A stretch of DNA of 7,007 bases from JASLBX01 sp035762665 (GCA_035762665.1 DASTNZ010000161.1:1-7007), one strand, 5' to 3'; counted from the first letter of the stretch, positions 1 through 5,604 are shown. Made by a program: numbers and translations. The notes: generated by a model not told the origin, from the sequence alone.

Positions 1-149
1 CGACGACGCTGTTTCTGAGCCCCAAGACAGTTGAGCATCACCTCGGTAGCATTTACCAGAAGCGTGGATTCCGTTCTCGGACCCAGCTAGCGCACGCCAT
101 GGCTCAGAACGACGCCATGGATGTCGGCGCCCTGGAATCGAACACGTGA
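1..149 (+). CDS. LuxR/NarL-family response regulator, C-terminal end (partial)
   Basis: The open frame from base 3 to the TGA at 147-149 encodes the last 48 residues of a protein that begins outside the window. The segment LSPKTVEHHLGSIYQKRGF followed by RSRTQLA is the recognition helix and final helix of a GerE/LuxR-type DNA-binding domain: SPKTVEHHL is the classic 'S.kTV..Hl..iy.KlG..sR.eL' signature. After it comes a short unstructured tail rich in Asp, Asn and Ala. The domain binds promoter DNA. The N-terminal sensor part (receiver, AAA/TPR or other) is not visible, so the signal is unknown. The gene converges with the stress-like operon and shares a hairpin terminator with it. The domain call is confident; the subfamily is not. 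Confidence 0.9.
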   Translation, partial: TTLFLSPKTVEHHLGSIYQKRGFRSRTQLAHAMAQNDAMDVGALESNT

Positions 150-167
150 AGTCTGACTCTGAAATCA

Positions 168-206
168 CGGAGGCCGCCCACAGAGCGTGAGCGGCCTCCG
201 AGATTT
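168..206. terminator. Hairpin terminator between convergent genes
   Basis: A perfect 10-bp GC-rich stem, CGGAGGCCGC (168-177) paired with GCGGCCTCCG (191-200), encloses a 13-base loop. On the plus strand it is followed by AGATTTT, a short T run. It sits 18 bases after the LuxR-type stop and 15 bases beyond the last stop of the minus-strand operon, so it probably ends transcription from both sides. The T run is weaker on the minus strand. Confidence 0.8.
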
Positions 207-215
207 TCCGTGACA

Positions 216-824
216 TTACCGCAGGCGCGCCCGGGTGTCGTCCTTCACGGTCGTCGCGGACGACTGGCCTTCCTCTTTCACGCGTTCCGCGGATTGCTGC
301 GCGGAGGCTTTCAGTTCCTGGGTGGCCTCGCCGGCTCGATCCTTGAGTTCTTGACCCATCTCCTGACCAGCGGATTTGGCTTCATCCAAGATTGGCTGCC
401 CGTGCTCTTTGGCGGTTTCGACCAGCTTCTGCGCGGCTTGCGATTCCTTCTCGCTCGCCGGTATCAGGGAGGAGATCAGGGCACCGGCGCCGAAGGCGAT
501 AAGCCCAGCTGCCAGTGGGTTTCCCTCGGCCCGTTGCTGGACCGTCCTGGCAGCGTCTGCCGCCGTGCTCGTCGCCGAGTCGACGGCGCTCGAGGCGCGG
601 TCGGCCACACTGCTGCCCGCGTTCTGAGCGCCGGTTCTTACGTCGTCTGCCGTCCCCATGATCTTGTCCTTCACGGAACTCAACCGGTTACGGACCGCGC
701 GCTTGCGCCGCTCTATCACCCGGCTCGGGTTCACCTTGTCGTTGAGCGCGTCGAGGTTACGCGAGAGATCCTCGCGCGTGCCCTCGATGTCACTGGTCAG
801 CTGTTCTTCTGTTCTCTCGCCCAT
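216..824 (-). CDS. DUF3618 membrane-anchored amphipathic protein
   Basis: This is a 202-residue protein. The start is ATG at 824, chosen because AGAGGA lies about 7 bases upstream and because homologous sequence begins there; the frame stays open upstream but that part is not protein-like. Residues 5-55 (EQLTSDIEGTREDLSRNLDA, then VNPSRVIERRK) are the DUF3618 signature. Residues 101-124 (GNPLAAGLIAFGAGALISSL) form one hydrophobic membrane segment. Residues 60-98 and 125-200 are Ala/Glu/Lys/Gln-rich, with a pattern like LEA-type amphipathic helices. The start lies inside the end of the upstream holin-like gene (28-base overlap), so the two are probably translationally coupled. The molecular function of DUF3618 is unknown. 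Its repeated company with PF07332 proteins suggests a role at the membrane during stress, which is inference. It is the last gene of the operon. Confidence 0.9.
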   Translation of the reverse strand: MGERTEEQLTSDIEGTREDLSRNLDALNDKVNPSRVIERRKRAVRNRLSSVKDKIMGTADDVRTGAQNAGSSVADRASSAVDSATSTAADAARTVQQRAEGNPLAAGLIAFGAGALISSLIPASEKESQAAQKLVETAKEHGQPILDEAKSAGQEMGQELKDRAGEATQELKASAQQSAERVKEEGQSSATTVKDDTRARLR

Positions 825-1276
825 TGAACGTCCTCTTTCAGTGTTTGTTGTGTGGTTTCGAGCGCGGGATTGAATTCCTGAAATTCCTTCCGGCCACGCA
901 GCGCAAGCACAGCTGCGGTAATGCCCCACAAGGCTGCGACGATGAGCGCGGCCCACGCGGTGTGCATCCAGTTGTCCAGAAGGAACAGCAGACACAGGGA
1001 CAGGAAGACAAGGGCCAGGTTGGCCGCGAGCGCAGCACCACCGAACATCCCGGCTCCCCTGGCGGCCTTTCTGGCCTCGTTCTTCGCCTCTGTCTTAGCC
1101 AGGTCCAGCTCTTGCTTGACCAGGTTGCTGAGGTCGCTGGCGATCTCGCCGACGATTTCGCCGACCGATCTGTCATCACCCTCGCCGGTGGTCGGTGCAC
1201 CACCGGTGGTCCTCTCCGAGTAGGGTGCGCGATCGCTGTTAACGTAGCCGCTGGCACCGGATTCGGGCATGCTCAT
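797..1276 (-). CDS. Holin-like membrane protein (PF07332/DUF1469 type)
   Basis: This 159-residue protein starts at ATG 1276. GGAGGAGAG lies 7 bases upstream; the third codon is also ATG but sits less well. Residues 1-36 are a polar, disordered lead. Residues 38-76 (VGEIVGEIASDLSNLVKQEL, then LAKTEAKNEARKAARG) are the long amphipathic helix typical of PF07332. Two membrane helices follow at about 77-100 and 105-127, and then a charged tail. The family is named after phage holins, but these chromosomal proteins are not lysis proteins; they are thought to sit in the inner membrane in small operons. The start codon overlaps the stop of the upstream gene as ATGA, a classic coupling arrangement, and its own end overlaps the DUF3618 gene. 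No phage genes are nearby. The family call is strong; the biochemical role is unknown. Confidence 0.9.
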   Translation of the reverse strand: MSMPESGASGYVNSDRAPYSERTTGGAPTTGEGDDRSVGEIVGEIASDLSNLVKQELDLAKTEAKNEARKAARGAGMFGGAALAANLALVFLSLCLLFLLDNWMHTAWAALIVAALWGITAAVLALRGRKEFQEFNPALETTQQTLKEDVQWAREQKNS

Positions 1277-2013
1277 GCGATGTCTCTCCTCCGTTGATCA
1301 TCGGTCAGCGGTGCGGTGCCAGGAGTCGTCGCGTCTTCCCAGCTCGAGCCTTGGCTCGCGTAAGGGCCTGGTGCCGACGAGATCCCGGTCGGCCGCGCAG
1401 CAGCGCCTGCTGGGCCAACCGCCTGATCACCGGGGTACTGCCCGGTGTCAGAAAGTGCGCCACCGGTGCCGCGCATGTCTGGCGTGACTCTGACTGCCGG
1501 CGTCGACTCGTCACTGGATGCGTCCTTCGCGCCTCGCGCGATACGTCCGGCAACGACACCTGCAGCCAAGGCGCCCAGCAGGAACGCACCCGGTCTGCGG
1601 CGGGCGAAACGCCGGACCTCATCCAGCAACTCGGACGGCTCGCGTCCGTCGAGCCTGTCCGTGAGGTTGCGGGCACTGTCGGCGACTTGCCGGACGAGAT
1701 CGTTGGCCATCCCGCTGCTACTGCCGGCGGCCATTTCCTCCAGATCACCGGTGAAAGTCCGCAGGTTGCTGACCAGGCGGTCGCGCTGCATCCGGGACTG
1801 GTTTTCGACCTGAGTACGGGCTTCGCTCATCAAGTTGCGCGCCTGCTGCCGCGCTTCCGAGGCCACCTGCTGCGCCTCATCCTTGGCAACTCCGGCGACG
1901 TGCTTGCCTTGCTCGGCAGCAGTGCCGGCAGCCTGCTCGGCATGCTCCCTGGCGCCGCTCTTTTCAGCTGTGCCTTGGGTGCGCAGTGGGCTCTGGTAGT
2001 TGGCTGAACTCAT
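1273..2013 (-). CDS. Uncharacterised LEA-like protein with one membrane segment
   Basis: This 246-residue protein opens the three-gene operon. I place the start at ATG 2013 because GGAGG (2019-2023) lies five bases upstream. A GTG four codons earlier would put that ribosome site inside the coding region. Residues 20-75 are Ala/Gln/Glu/Lys-rich (AEQAAGTAAEQGKHVAGVAK, then SEARQQARNLMSEAR), an amphipathic pattern like LEA proteins. Residues 76-135 are a charged helical part (RDRLVSNLRTFTGDLEEM, LVRQVADSARNLTDRLDG). RRRPGAFLLGALAAGVVAGR (138-157) is a short membrane segment with a positive N-terminal flank. Residues 165-246 are a Gly/Pro/Ser/Thr-rich disordered tail. I do not know a named function. 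The architecture and the coupled genes downstream suggest a membrane-tethered protective or scaffolding protein expressed in stress or stationary phase (inference). Confidence 0.85.
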   Translation of the reverse strand: MSSANYQSPLRTQGTAEKSGAREHAEQAAGTAAEQGKHVAGVAKDEAQQVASEARQQARNLMSEARTQVENQSRMQRDRLVSNLRTFTGDLEEMAAGSSSGMANDLVRQVADSARNLTDRLDGREPSELLDEVRRFARRRPGAFLLGALAAGVVAGRIARGAKDASSDESTPAVRVTPDMRGTGGALSDTGQYPGDQAVGPAGAAARPTGISSAPGPYASQGSSWEDATTPGTAPLTDDQRRRDIA

Positions 2014-2185
2014 CGTTTCCTCCACGATCTTTCAAGTGCAGTTGGCATTGCTTTGTGCGTTCCGGTGAAGCTCGACATCCCTGCGAGCAGGAAGATCGCA
2101 CTCGCTGCTGTTGCTGTTGTCCGCGTGTTCGTAACGATCACCCCGCAGCCGGCATCCCTCGTGAATCCCCATCGGTCCGTACATT

Positions 2186-2226
2186 TGCCCAGTCCAGAGA
2201 ACGGTTCCCGGGCTGTTTACTGGGCA
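2186..2226. other. Hairpin in the operon leader
   Basis: TGCCCAGT (2186-2193) pairs perfectly with ACTGGGCA (2219-2226), an 8-bp stem with a 25-base loop that itself contains GAAC/GTTC and CCCGGG. If the candidate promoter at 2234-2259 is real, this structure would form at the very 5' end of the operon transcript and could affect its stability. That role is inference. Confidence 0.4.
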
Positions 2227-2233
2227 GACTCGT

Positions 2234-2259
2234 GTACCCCCACGATCCGCGGGATACAC
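2234..2259 (-). promoter_or_regulatory. Candidate SigB/SigF-type promoter for the three-gene operon
   Basis: Read on the minus strand, GTGT (2259-2256), a 16-base spacer and GGGTAC (2239-2234) resemble the actinobacterial stress sigma consensus GTTT-N15/16-GGGTAY, with one mismatch in the -35 box. It lies about 220 bases before the first start codon, so the leader would be long. The two boxes also form an imperfect inverted repeat (GTGTACCC and GGGATACAC), so the match could instead reflect an operator. This is a weak call based on one site. Confidence 0.3.
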
Positions 2260-2265
2260 CTCTTC

Positions 2266-2293
2266 TCCCCTCCGTGTATGTCGATGGAGGGGA
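2266..2293. other. Strong 8-bp GC-rich hairpin
   Basis: TCCCCTCC (2266-2273) pairs with GGAGGGGA (2286-2293) around a 12-base loop. Neither side is followed by a T run, so it is not a standard terminator. It lies just upstream of the promoter candidate on the minus strand, between the aminotransferase gene and the operon. It could be a factor-dependent terminator or a protein-binding site. Confidence 0.4.
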
Positions 2294-2437
2294 ACCACGC
2301 TCGCGGGCGCCGCGATCTCGCGATCGCTCTAAAGTTCCGCCCGCTCCTGACGTAACCCCACGGACCGGGCGGCGACGACCGGTCGACCGCCGCGACGATG
2401 CGTCACAGCACCGGCAGCCGCCCAGGGTTCTGCAGGC

Positions 2438-3598
2438 TTAGCCGAGGGCGGCGCGGAACCTCACGCCGAGTTCGGTGAGGCGCTCGACTGGCTCGTTGGC
2501 GAACACGATCCTGAGGTAGGCCTCGCCGCTGGGTCCCCATCCGTCCATCGGTGTGGTGGCCACCTTGGCTCGCTCGAAGAGGCGAGCGGAGGCCTCAGCA
2601 GGGGTGAGGCCGAGCTGGGTAGTGTCGATCAGCAGTGACCATCCGCCGTCCGGACGGACGCACGGATAGGCGGCGAGCTGATCGAGGACGGTGTCGCGCC
2701 GTTGCTGCCAGATGCGGGTTACAGCAGCCACGTCGGCGTCCGCGTCAGCGGCATCCAGGGCGGCGGCCACCGCTTGTTGTGCGATTCCGACCTGGCAGAC
2801 CACGTTAGTCAGCCCAACGAGGCCGATATCGGACATGATCGTGGCCGGTCCGACCACCCAGCCGACCCTCCAGCCGATCATGCGCAACTCCTTCGACGCC
2901 GACCCAACGGTGATCGTGCGCTCGGCCAGTCCGGAGTGCCGCGCCGGATGGCTCGGTGCCCGGCCGTCAAACCTGATCCGCTCCATCGCCGCGTCGTAAA
3001 TCAGCCATGCGTCGGATCGATCGAGGGCGGTCGCGAGCGCATCCCAGTGCTCGTAATTGAGGACGCCGCCTGTCGGCATGGATGGGCTCATCATCAGCAC
3101 TGCCGCAGTCGTGGGGCCGACCGCTGCGGCCAGTTCGCCGAGGTCGGTCTGCCAGCCGTTTACATCCGGGACCGACCGGACGAAGCGGGGAACGCCGCCG
3201 ACGAGCCGAATCCGATTGACCAGACCGGCGTAGGCGGGGTCGCCGATGACGACCTCCTGTCCCGGTTCGACCGTGGCTAGAAGGGTGTTGAGAACGCCAT
3301 TCAGCCCGCCAGCCACCGAAACACACTCGGCGGCGGGGTCGTACACGCGACCAGCGATCCGCGCGACGTGTGTTACCGCCGCCTGGCGCAATGCTGTGTG
3401 GCCTTGGAACGGCAGATAACTGTTGGCGGCGTCGCTGTCGACGGCCGCTCGAGTAGCTGCAAGTGCGACCTCGGGCGGACGGAGGTCGGTATCGAGGTTC
3501 TCCAGGCGCAGGAACTCAGGGTCGCCGGCGGCGTCGGCGGCATCGCCCACCTTGTCGACGCCGATCCCGGGGATGTCCTTCAGGCGCGACACCGTCAT
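2438..3598 (-). CDS. Fold-type I PLP-dependent aminotransferase
   Basis: This 386-residue protein has the family's normal length. It starts at ATG 3598 with GGAGG seven bases upstream; the longer open frame to 3655 lacks a ribosome site. It shows the class I/II order: NSYLPFQGHTALRQA (59-73), VAGGLNGVLNTLL (95-107), the GDPAY turn (119-123), SPSMPTGG (171-178), the cofactor Asp202 in YDAAMERIRF, the Schiff-base Lys236 in GSASKELRMIGWR, Arg244, and the substrate-carboxylate Arg363 in YLRIVFAN. It should transfer an amino group between an amino acid and a 2-oxo acid in the cytosol; the substrate is not evident. Two positions are unusual: Met174 where NPxNPTG has Asn, and Met205 where Tyr is expected three residues after the Asp. 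Both normally contact the PLP 3'-oxygen. A broken XRE-cupin regulator lies divergently upstream, and no pathway partner is adjacent. A non-transaminase PLP activity is possible. Confidence 0.88.
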   Translation of the reverse strand: MTVSRLKDIPGIGVDKVGDAADAAGDPEFLRLENLDTDLRPPEVALAATRAAVDSDAANSYLPFQGHTALRQAAVTHVARIAGRVYDPAAECVSVAGGLNGVLNTLLATVEPGQEVVIGDPAYAGLVNRIRLVGGVPRFVRSVPDVNGWQTDLGELAAAVGPTTAAVLMMSPSMPTGGVLNYEHWDALATALDRSDAWLIYDAAMERIRFDGRAPSHPARHSGLAERTITVGSASKELRMIGWRVGWVVGPATIMSDIGLVGLTNVVCQVGIAQQAVAAALDAADADADVAAVTRIWQQRRDTVLDQLAAYPCVRPDGGWSLLIDTTQLGLTPAEASARLFERAKVATTPMDGWGPSGEAYLRIVFANEPVERLTELGVRFRAALG

Positions 3599-3633
3599 GA
3601 GCCGACCTCCAGTCCACTCTGCACAACGTTTGT

Positions 3634-4080
3634 AGCAAGACCACGCGCACGCCATCGAGCAGGGCGAGGCAACCCCACACTAGGCACGCTGTGGGCCCTG
3701 GCCACCGCATTGGAGGTGTCACTCGGCGAGCTCATGGCGCCGACGACAACCACGGTGAACGTCGTCCGCGCCGATAAGAGCCCGCGCGTCGACGGCGCCG
3801 TCGTCCACGCCAGGCTGCATCACCGCATCCCATTGCGCGGCAGCATTGAGCTACGACCTGCGCGTCGACCCGACACGGCAGGAGTCCCAGCCGTACTGGG
3901 CCGGCGTGCGCAAATGCGTCTTCGTCCCGGCGGACGATCCATGACCGAGCCGGCGGACGATCCAGTAGAGCTGAAGGCTGGCGATTCGTTGCGGTTCGTC
4001 GCATCAACCCTGCACTGCTGCGAGCGCATCGACGACTACAATACGGCGCTGCTCGTGAGGGTCCGTCCGGACCACCAACG
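3634..4080 (+). pseudogene. XRE-family HTH plus cupin regulator, 5'-truncated and frameshifted
   Basis: Pieces of one regulator can be read in order only by changing frame. SKTT (from 3634) is the start of the HTH recognition helix, and AIEQGEA (3651-3671) is in the next frame. NPTLGTLWALATALEVSLGE (from 3671) then runs on through VNVVRADKSPRVDGAVVHARL to about 3848 in a third frame. SYDLRVDPTRQESQPYW and AGVRKCVFVPADDP (3849-3941) lie in another frame and end at a TGA. PADDPVELKAGDSLRF, LHCCERIDDYNTALLV (to about 4072) are back in the third frame. This is the usual order for XRE-cupin repressors: HTH, linker, then a C-terminal RmlC-like cupin that binds an effector. The first part of the HTH is missing upstream of 3634. 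A single missing A near 3671 explains one shift, and a 15-base repeat marks another damage point. It cannot give a working protein. It probably once controlled the divergent aminotransferase gene (inference). Confidence 0.8.
3927..3964 (+). repeat. 15-bp direct repeat inside the regulator pseudogene
   Basis: CCGGCGGACGATCCA occurs at 3927-3941 and again at 3950-3964, a spacing of 23 bases. Both copies encode the cupin motif PADDP but in different frames, and the first copy runs into TGA. It looks like a local duplication that helped destroy the reading frame. Confidence 0.75.
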
Positions 4081-4148
4081 CGCCCGAAGGTATTGGGGCG
4101 ATCGCCCTATAGCGTCGTCTCGGCGGCGCTACGTCACGATGTAAAGAG

Positions 4149-4180
4149 TGGGCGCCGCCGGGGACTCGAACCCCGAACCC
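4149..4180 (-). pseudogene. tRNA 3'-end remnant (T-arm and acceptor strand), possible att site
   Basis: Read on the minus strand, GGGTT (4180-4176) resembles a variable loop. CGGGG-TTCGAGT-CCCCG (4175-4159) is a perfect T-arm with the canonical TTCGA loop. It is followed by GCGGCGC (4158-4152), which fits a 7-base acceptor 3' strand, and then CCA at 4151-4149, lacking a clean discriminator base. The bases 5' of this give no proper D-arm, no paired anticodon stem and no fully matching acceptor 5' strand (only GCGCC could pair, at the wrong distance). It is therefore a fragment, most like the 3' end of a tRNA with a GCGCCGC acceptor, possibly Lys type. Such fragments are often left by integrases that use tRNA 3' ends. 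No integrase is seen here. Confidence 0.55.
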
Positions 4181-4281
4181 GAAGATTGAAGCCGGCTGGC
4201 TCGAGGCATCTCCGATCCAGCATCGCCTCCCGCGGGCGCTCAAACTCGATTGAAGCGCGCAATAGCCGCGTAGATGCCTGG

Positions 4282-4974
4282 TCAGGCGCGGGCGGTGAGG
4301 AGCTGTCCGCCGTTGTCTTCGCGTACCGCGACGTCAAGGAGCGCCGCTCGTCGGGCGAGCTCCGCAAGCTCGTGCTGGGAATAGAAGTGACCCAGGCTGG
4401 CGATCGGTTCCGGCGCGGCCGGGGTCCCGCGTAGCTCGGGCCCTGTCGTATAAAGGGCGAGGCGACCGCGTGAGCGCAGCACACGGCGGCACTCGCGGAG
4501 TACCCCCACCGGGTCATCCAGGAAGAAGAAGACAATCGACATCGCAGCGGCAGTGAACGTGTCGTTCGCGAACGGCAGCCGCTCAGCCTGGGCGAGCACC
4601 ACCTCCGCGCCGGGCGCGCGCTCTCGGGCCAGCTCGACCATCTCTGCGCTGTGGTCCAGCCCCGTCGCGGCGGCACCGGTCGCGAGCGAATCTCGGAGCA
4701 GCAGGCCACCGCCGCAGCCGATCTCCAGCAACTGGTCGCCCGGCCCGAGTGCGAGGGCGCCGAGGATAGCCCGGCGCGCGAAGTCGTGCACGTCCTCGCC
4801 GCCGTACACCTCGCGCGCCCAGGCCCCGCTCGGCCGGCGCGCGACCCGGTCGATCAGCCAGTCAGCGAACGCGCCGTCGGGAAGGCCACTGCGCCGCCAG
4901 GCAGCAAGGTCCTCGGCGTCGAGGCCGAACGTGCGCAGCATCTCGGCGTGACGGTTCGCGTCCTGGGCGCCCAC
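4282..4974 (-). CDS. Class I SAM-dependent methyltransferase
   Basis: This 230-residue protein has a Rossmann-type methyltransferase core. Motif I is LLEIGCGGGLLL (82-93), which binds the SAM methionine part. Asp107 in ATGLDHSAEMVELAR is the acidic residue at the end of strand 2 that holds the ribose. AERLPFANDTF (130-140) is the motif II/adenine loop, and FLDDPVGVLRECRRVLRSRG (151-170) is the usual post-motif helix. Residues 1-75 are a helical cap. A TAG sits five codons upstream in frame, so the start is GTG 4974 or a later ATG (4941). Upstream only weak AGGA is seen, and a TAGGAT box lies 10 bases before the GTG, so a leaderless message is possible. The methylated substrate (small molecule or lipid) cannot be told. 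It lies between remnants on both sides but looks intact. Confidence 0.88.
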   Translation of the reverse strand: MGAQDANRHAEMLRTFGLDAEDLAAWRRSGLPDGAFADWLIDRVARRPSGAWAREVYGGEDVHDFARRAILGALALGPGDQLLEIGCGGGLLLRDSLATGAAATGLDHSAEMVELARERAPGAEVVLAQAERLPFANDTFTAAAMSIVFFFLDDPVGVLRECRRVLRSRGRLALYTTGPELRGTPAAPEPIASLGHFYSQHELAELARRAALLDVAVREDNGGQLLTARA

Positions 4975-4983
4975 AGTGGTCCA

Positions 4984-4989
4984 ATCCTA
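4984..4989 (-). promoter_or_regulatory. Possible -10 box for a leaderless methyltransferase transcript
   Basis: TAGGAT on the minus strand ends 9 bases before the GTG at 4974, which would place the transcript start at or very near the start codon. No clear -35 box is seen at the normal spacing. Leaderless GTG genes are frequent in actinobacteria; this is a weak, inferred site. Confidence 0.25.
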
Positions 4990-5065
4990 GGGGACGACTC
5001 CGCCAGCGTTGTGCGGGCAATCACGCGCTCGATGGCCTGCGTTTCGAGGGCCGGCGCGCCCGTCG

Positions 5066-5221
5066 TCACTCCTCAAGCCGTTCTGCCGTTTCCCGAAGCG
5101 CGGTCGACGCGTTGCCGATCATTGCGTCACCGTGGCCGAAGCAGGCATTGTCCGCGTCGGACTCCGCGAGCCTCCGGCATGAATCGGCGCGCCAGCCGGA
5201 GGCCGGCTGCGACGTGCGCAT
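5066..5221 (-). pseudogene. C-terminal remnant of an MBL-fold metal hydrolase
   Basis: A 51-codon minus-strand frame ends at TGA 5066-5068. It contains CRRLAESDADNACFGHGDAM and IGNASTALRETAERLEE. This matches the C-terminal end of metallo-beta-lactamase-fold hydrolases, where 'SlRrLa.ld...acFGHG.p..g.a...lr.la' carries the last metal-binding His (FGHG) and the closing helix. All the upstream part, including the HxHxDH metal site, is missing: an in-frame TGA lies at the TCAG repeat about 10 bases beyond this ATG, and the dodecin gene starts soon after. No good ribosome site precedes the ATG at 5221. I treat it as a truncated, non-functional scrap. Confidence 0.65.
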
Positions 5222-5232
5222 AGGGCGTACGC

Positions 5233-5244
5233 TCAGTCAGTCAG
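5233..5244. repeat. Three tandem TCAG units at the MBL remnant boundary
   Basis: TCAGTCAGTCAG is a short tandem tetranucleotide array. It lies where recognisable MBL-fold sequence stops and supplies the in-frame TGA on the minus strand. It may mark slippage or a join point; at this length chance is not excluded. Confidence 0.4.
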
Positions 5245-5394
5245 ATTCGCCGGCGGTCCCGATATCTCCCGGGAGACCGGTGGGCAGGACCGATGAGTTC
5301 GGTACCTGCGGGCCATCCAAGACGGCGGCGTGCTCGCCGACGCCTTCGCAGGCCGGTGGCGGGGACGCCTGATGGTCTACTGCCCGGTGCTGGC

Positions 5395-5604
5395 CTACTC
5401 CGCGCTCTCATACTTGAACGAAATGCGGACCTTCGTGCGATAGGTGATACCGCCGTCCTCGGCCAGGTGGATGTCCTGTGCCACGACCTCGGCGACCCTG
5501 AGATCACGGATCGTCCGGCTCGCAGTCTTGATGGCGACTGACGCGGCGTCCTCCCAGGATTCTGCACTGGTGCCGATGACCTCGGTCACCCGGTAAACGC
5601 TCAT
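5395..5604 (-). CDS. Dodecin-family protein, SecE2/calcium-dodecin type
   Basis: This 69-residue protein starts at ATG 5604 with AGGAGG five bases upstream. It begins SVYRVTEVIGTSAESWEDAA and continues IRDLRVAEVVAQDIHL, then GGITYRTKVRISFKYE, which is the full beta-alpha-beta-beta dodecin fold that assembles into hollow 12-mers. Its SWEDAA and IRVA-like motifs match Mycobacterium tuberculosis Rv0379 (SecE2, described as a calcium dodecin). Flavin-binding dodecins instead have a stacking Trp in 'LDWFEV'; here that position is Val in LRVAEV. Flavin storage is therefore unlikely, and the role may be calcium-linked or structural (inference from the family). It stands alone, with the upstream gene-free gap as its promoter region. 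Confidence 0.92.
   Translation of the reverse strand: MSVYRVTEVIGTSAESWEDAASVAIKTASRTIRDLRVAEVVAQDIHLAEDGGITYRTKVRISFKYESAE

Larger units (their letters stand above)
2024..2437. other. Gene-free upstream region of the operon with several hairpins
   Basis: This stretch of just over 400 bases lies between the stop of the aminotransferase gene and the ribosome site of the operon, both on the minus strand. Open frames exist on both strands, but none has a ribosome site together with a recognisable protein. I read it as the promoter and leader of the operon plus the 3' flank of the aminotransferase gene. It holds two strong hairpins (2186-2226 and 2266-2293), a weak promoter candidate (2234-2259), and near its left-gene end an imperfect GC-rich dyad around the 10-bp palindrome CGACCGGTCG (2376-2385). 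Confidence 0.6.

Noticed and set aside
825..995. Longer DUF3618 frame starting at 995
   Set aside because: The extra 57 residues overlap most of the holin-like gene's C-terminal part, are not protein-like, and the ATG at 824 has its own ribosome site.
797..1276. Phage lysis cassette, because of the holin-like name
   Set aside because: There is no endolysin, spanin or other phage gene nearby. PF07332 proteins are widespread in chromosomes and pair with DUF3618.
210..1297. Long plus-strand open frames opposite the DUF3618 and holin-like genes
   Set aside because: They are mirror frames of GC-rich coding DNA. The minus-strand proteins have clear family motifs, ribosome sites and overlaps, and the plus frames have none.
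1986..2441. 151-codon plus-strand frame over the intergenic region
   Set aside because: It has no ribosome site and a Pro/Arg-rich composition without motifs, and it covers the promoter region of the operon.
3368..4144. 258-codon plus-strand frame as an intact regulator gene
   Set aside because: Its first 90 residues are the antisense of the aminotransferase gene, and the regulator motifs are split over three frames. It is a pseudogene, not one protein.
4149..4240. Complete tRNA, possibly selenocysteine type with a TTCAA anticodon loop
   Set aside because: The flanks of CTTCAAT do not pair as an anticodon stem, no D-arm is present and the acceptor 5' strand does not match fully. Only the T-arm and acceptor 3' side are convincing.
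4854..5069. 71-codon minus-strand frame starting with GTG over the MBL stop
   Set aside because: It has no family motif and runs out of frame into the methyltransferase gene; composition alone does not support it.
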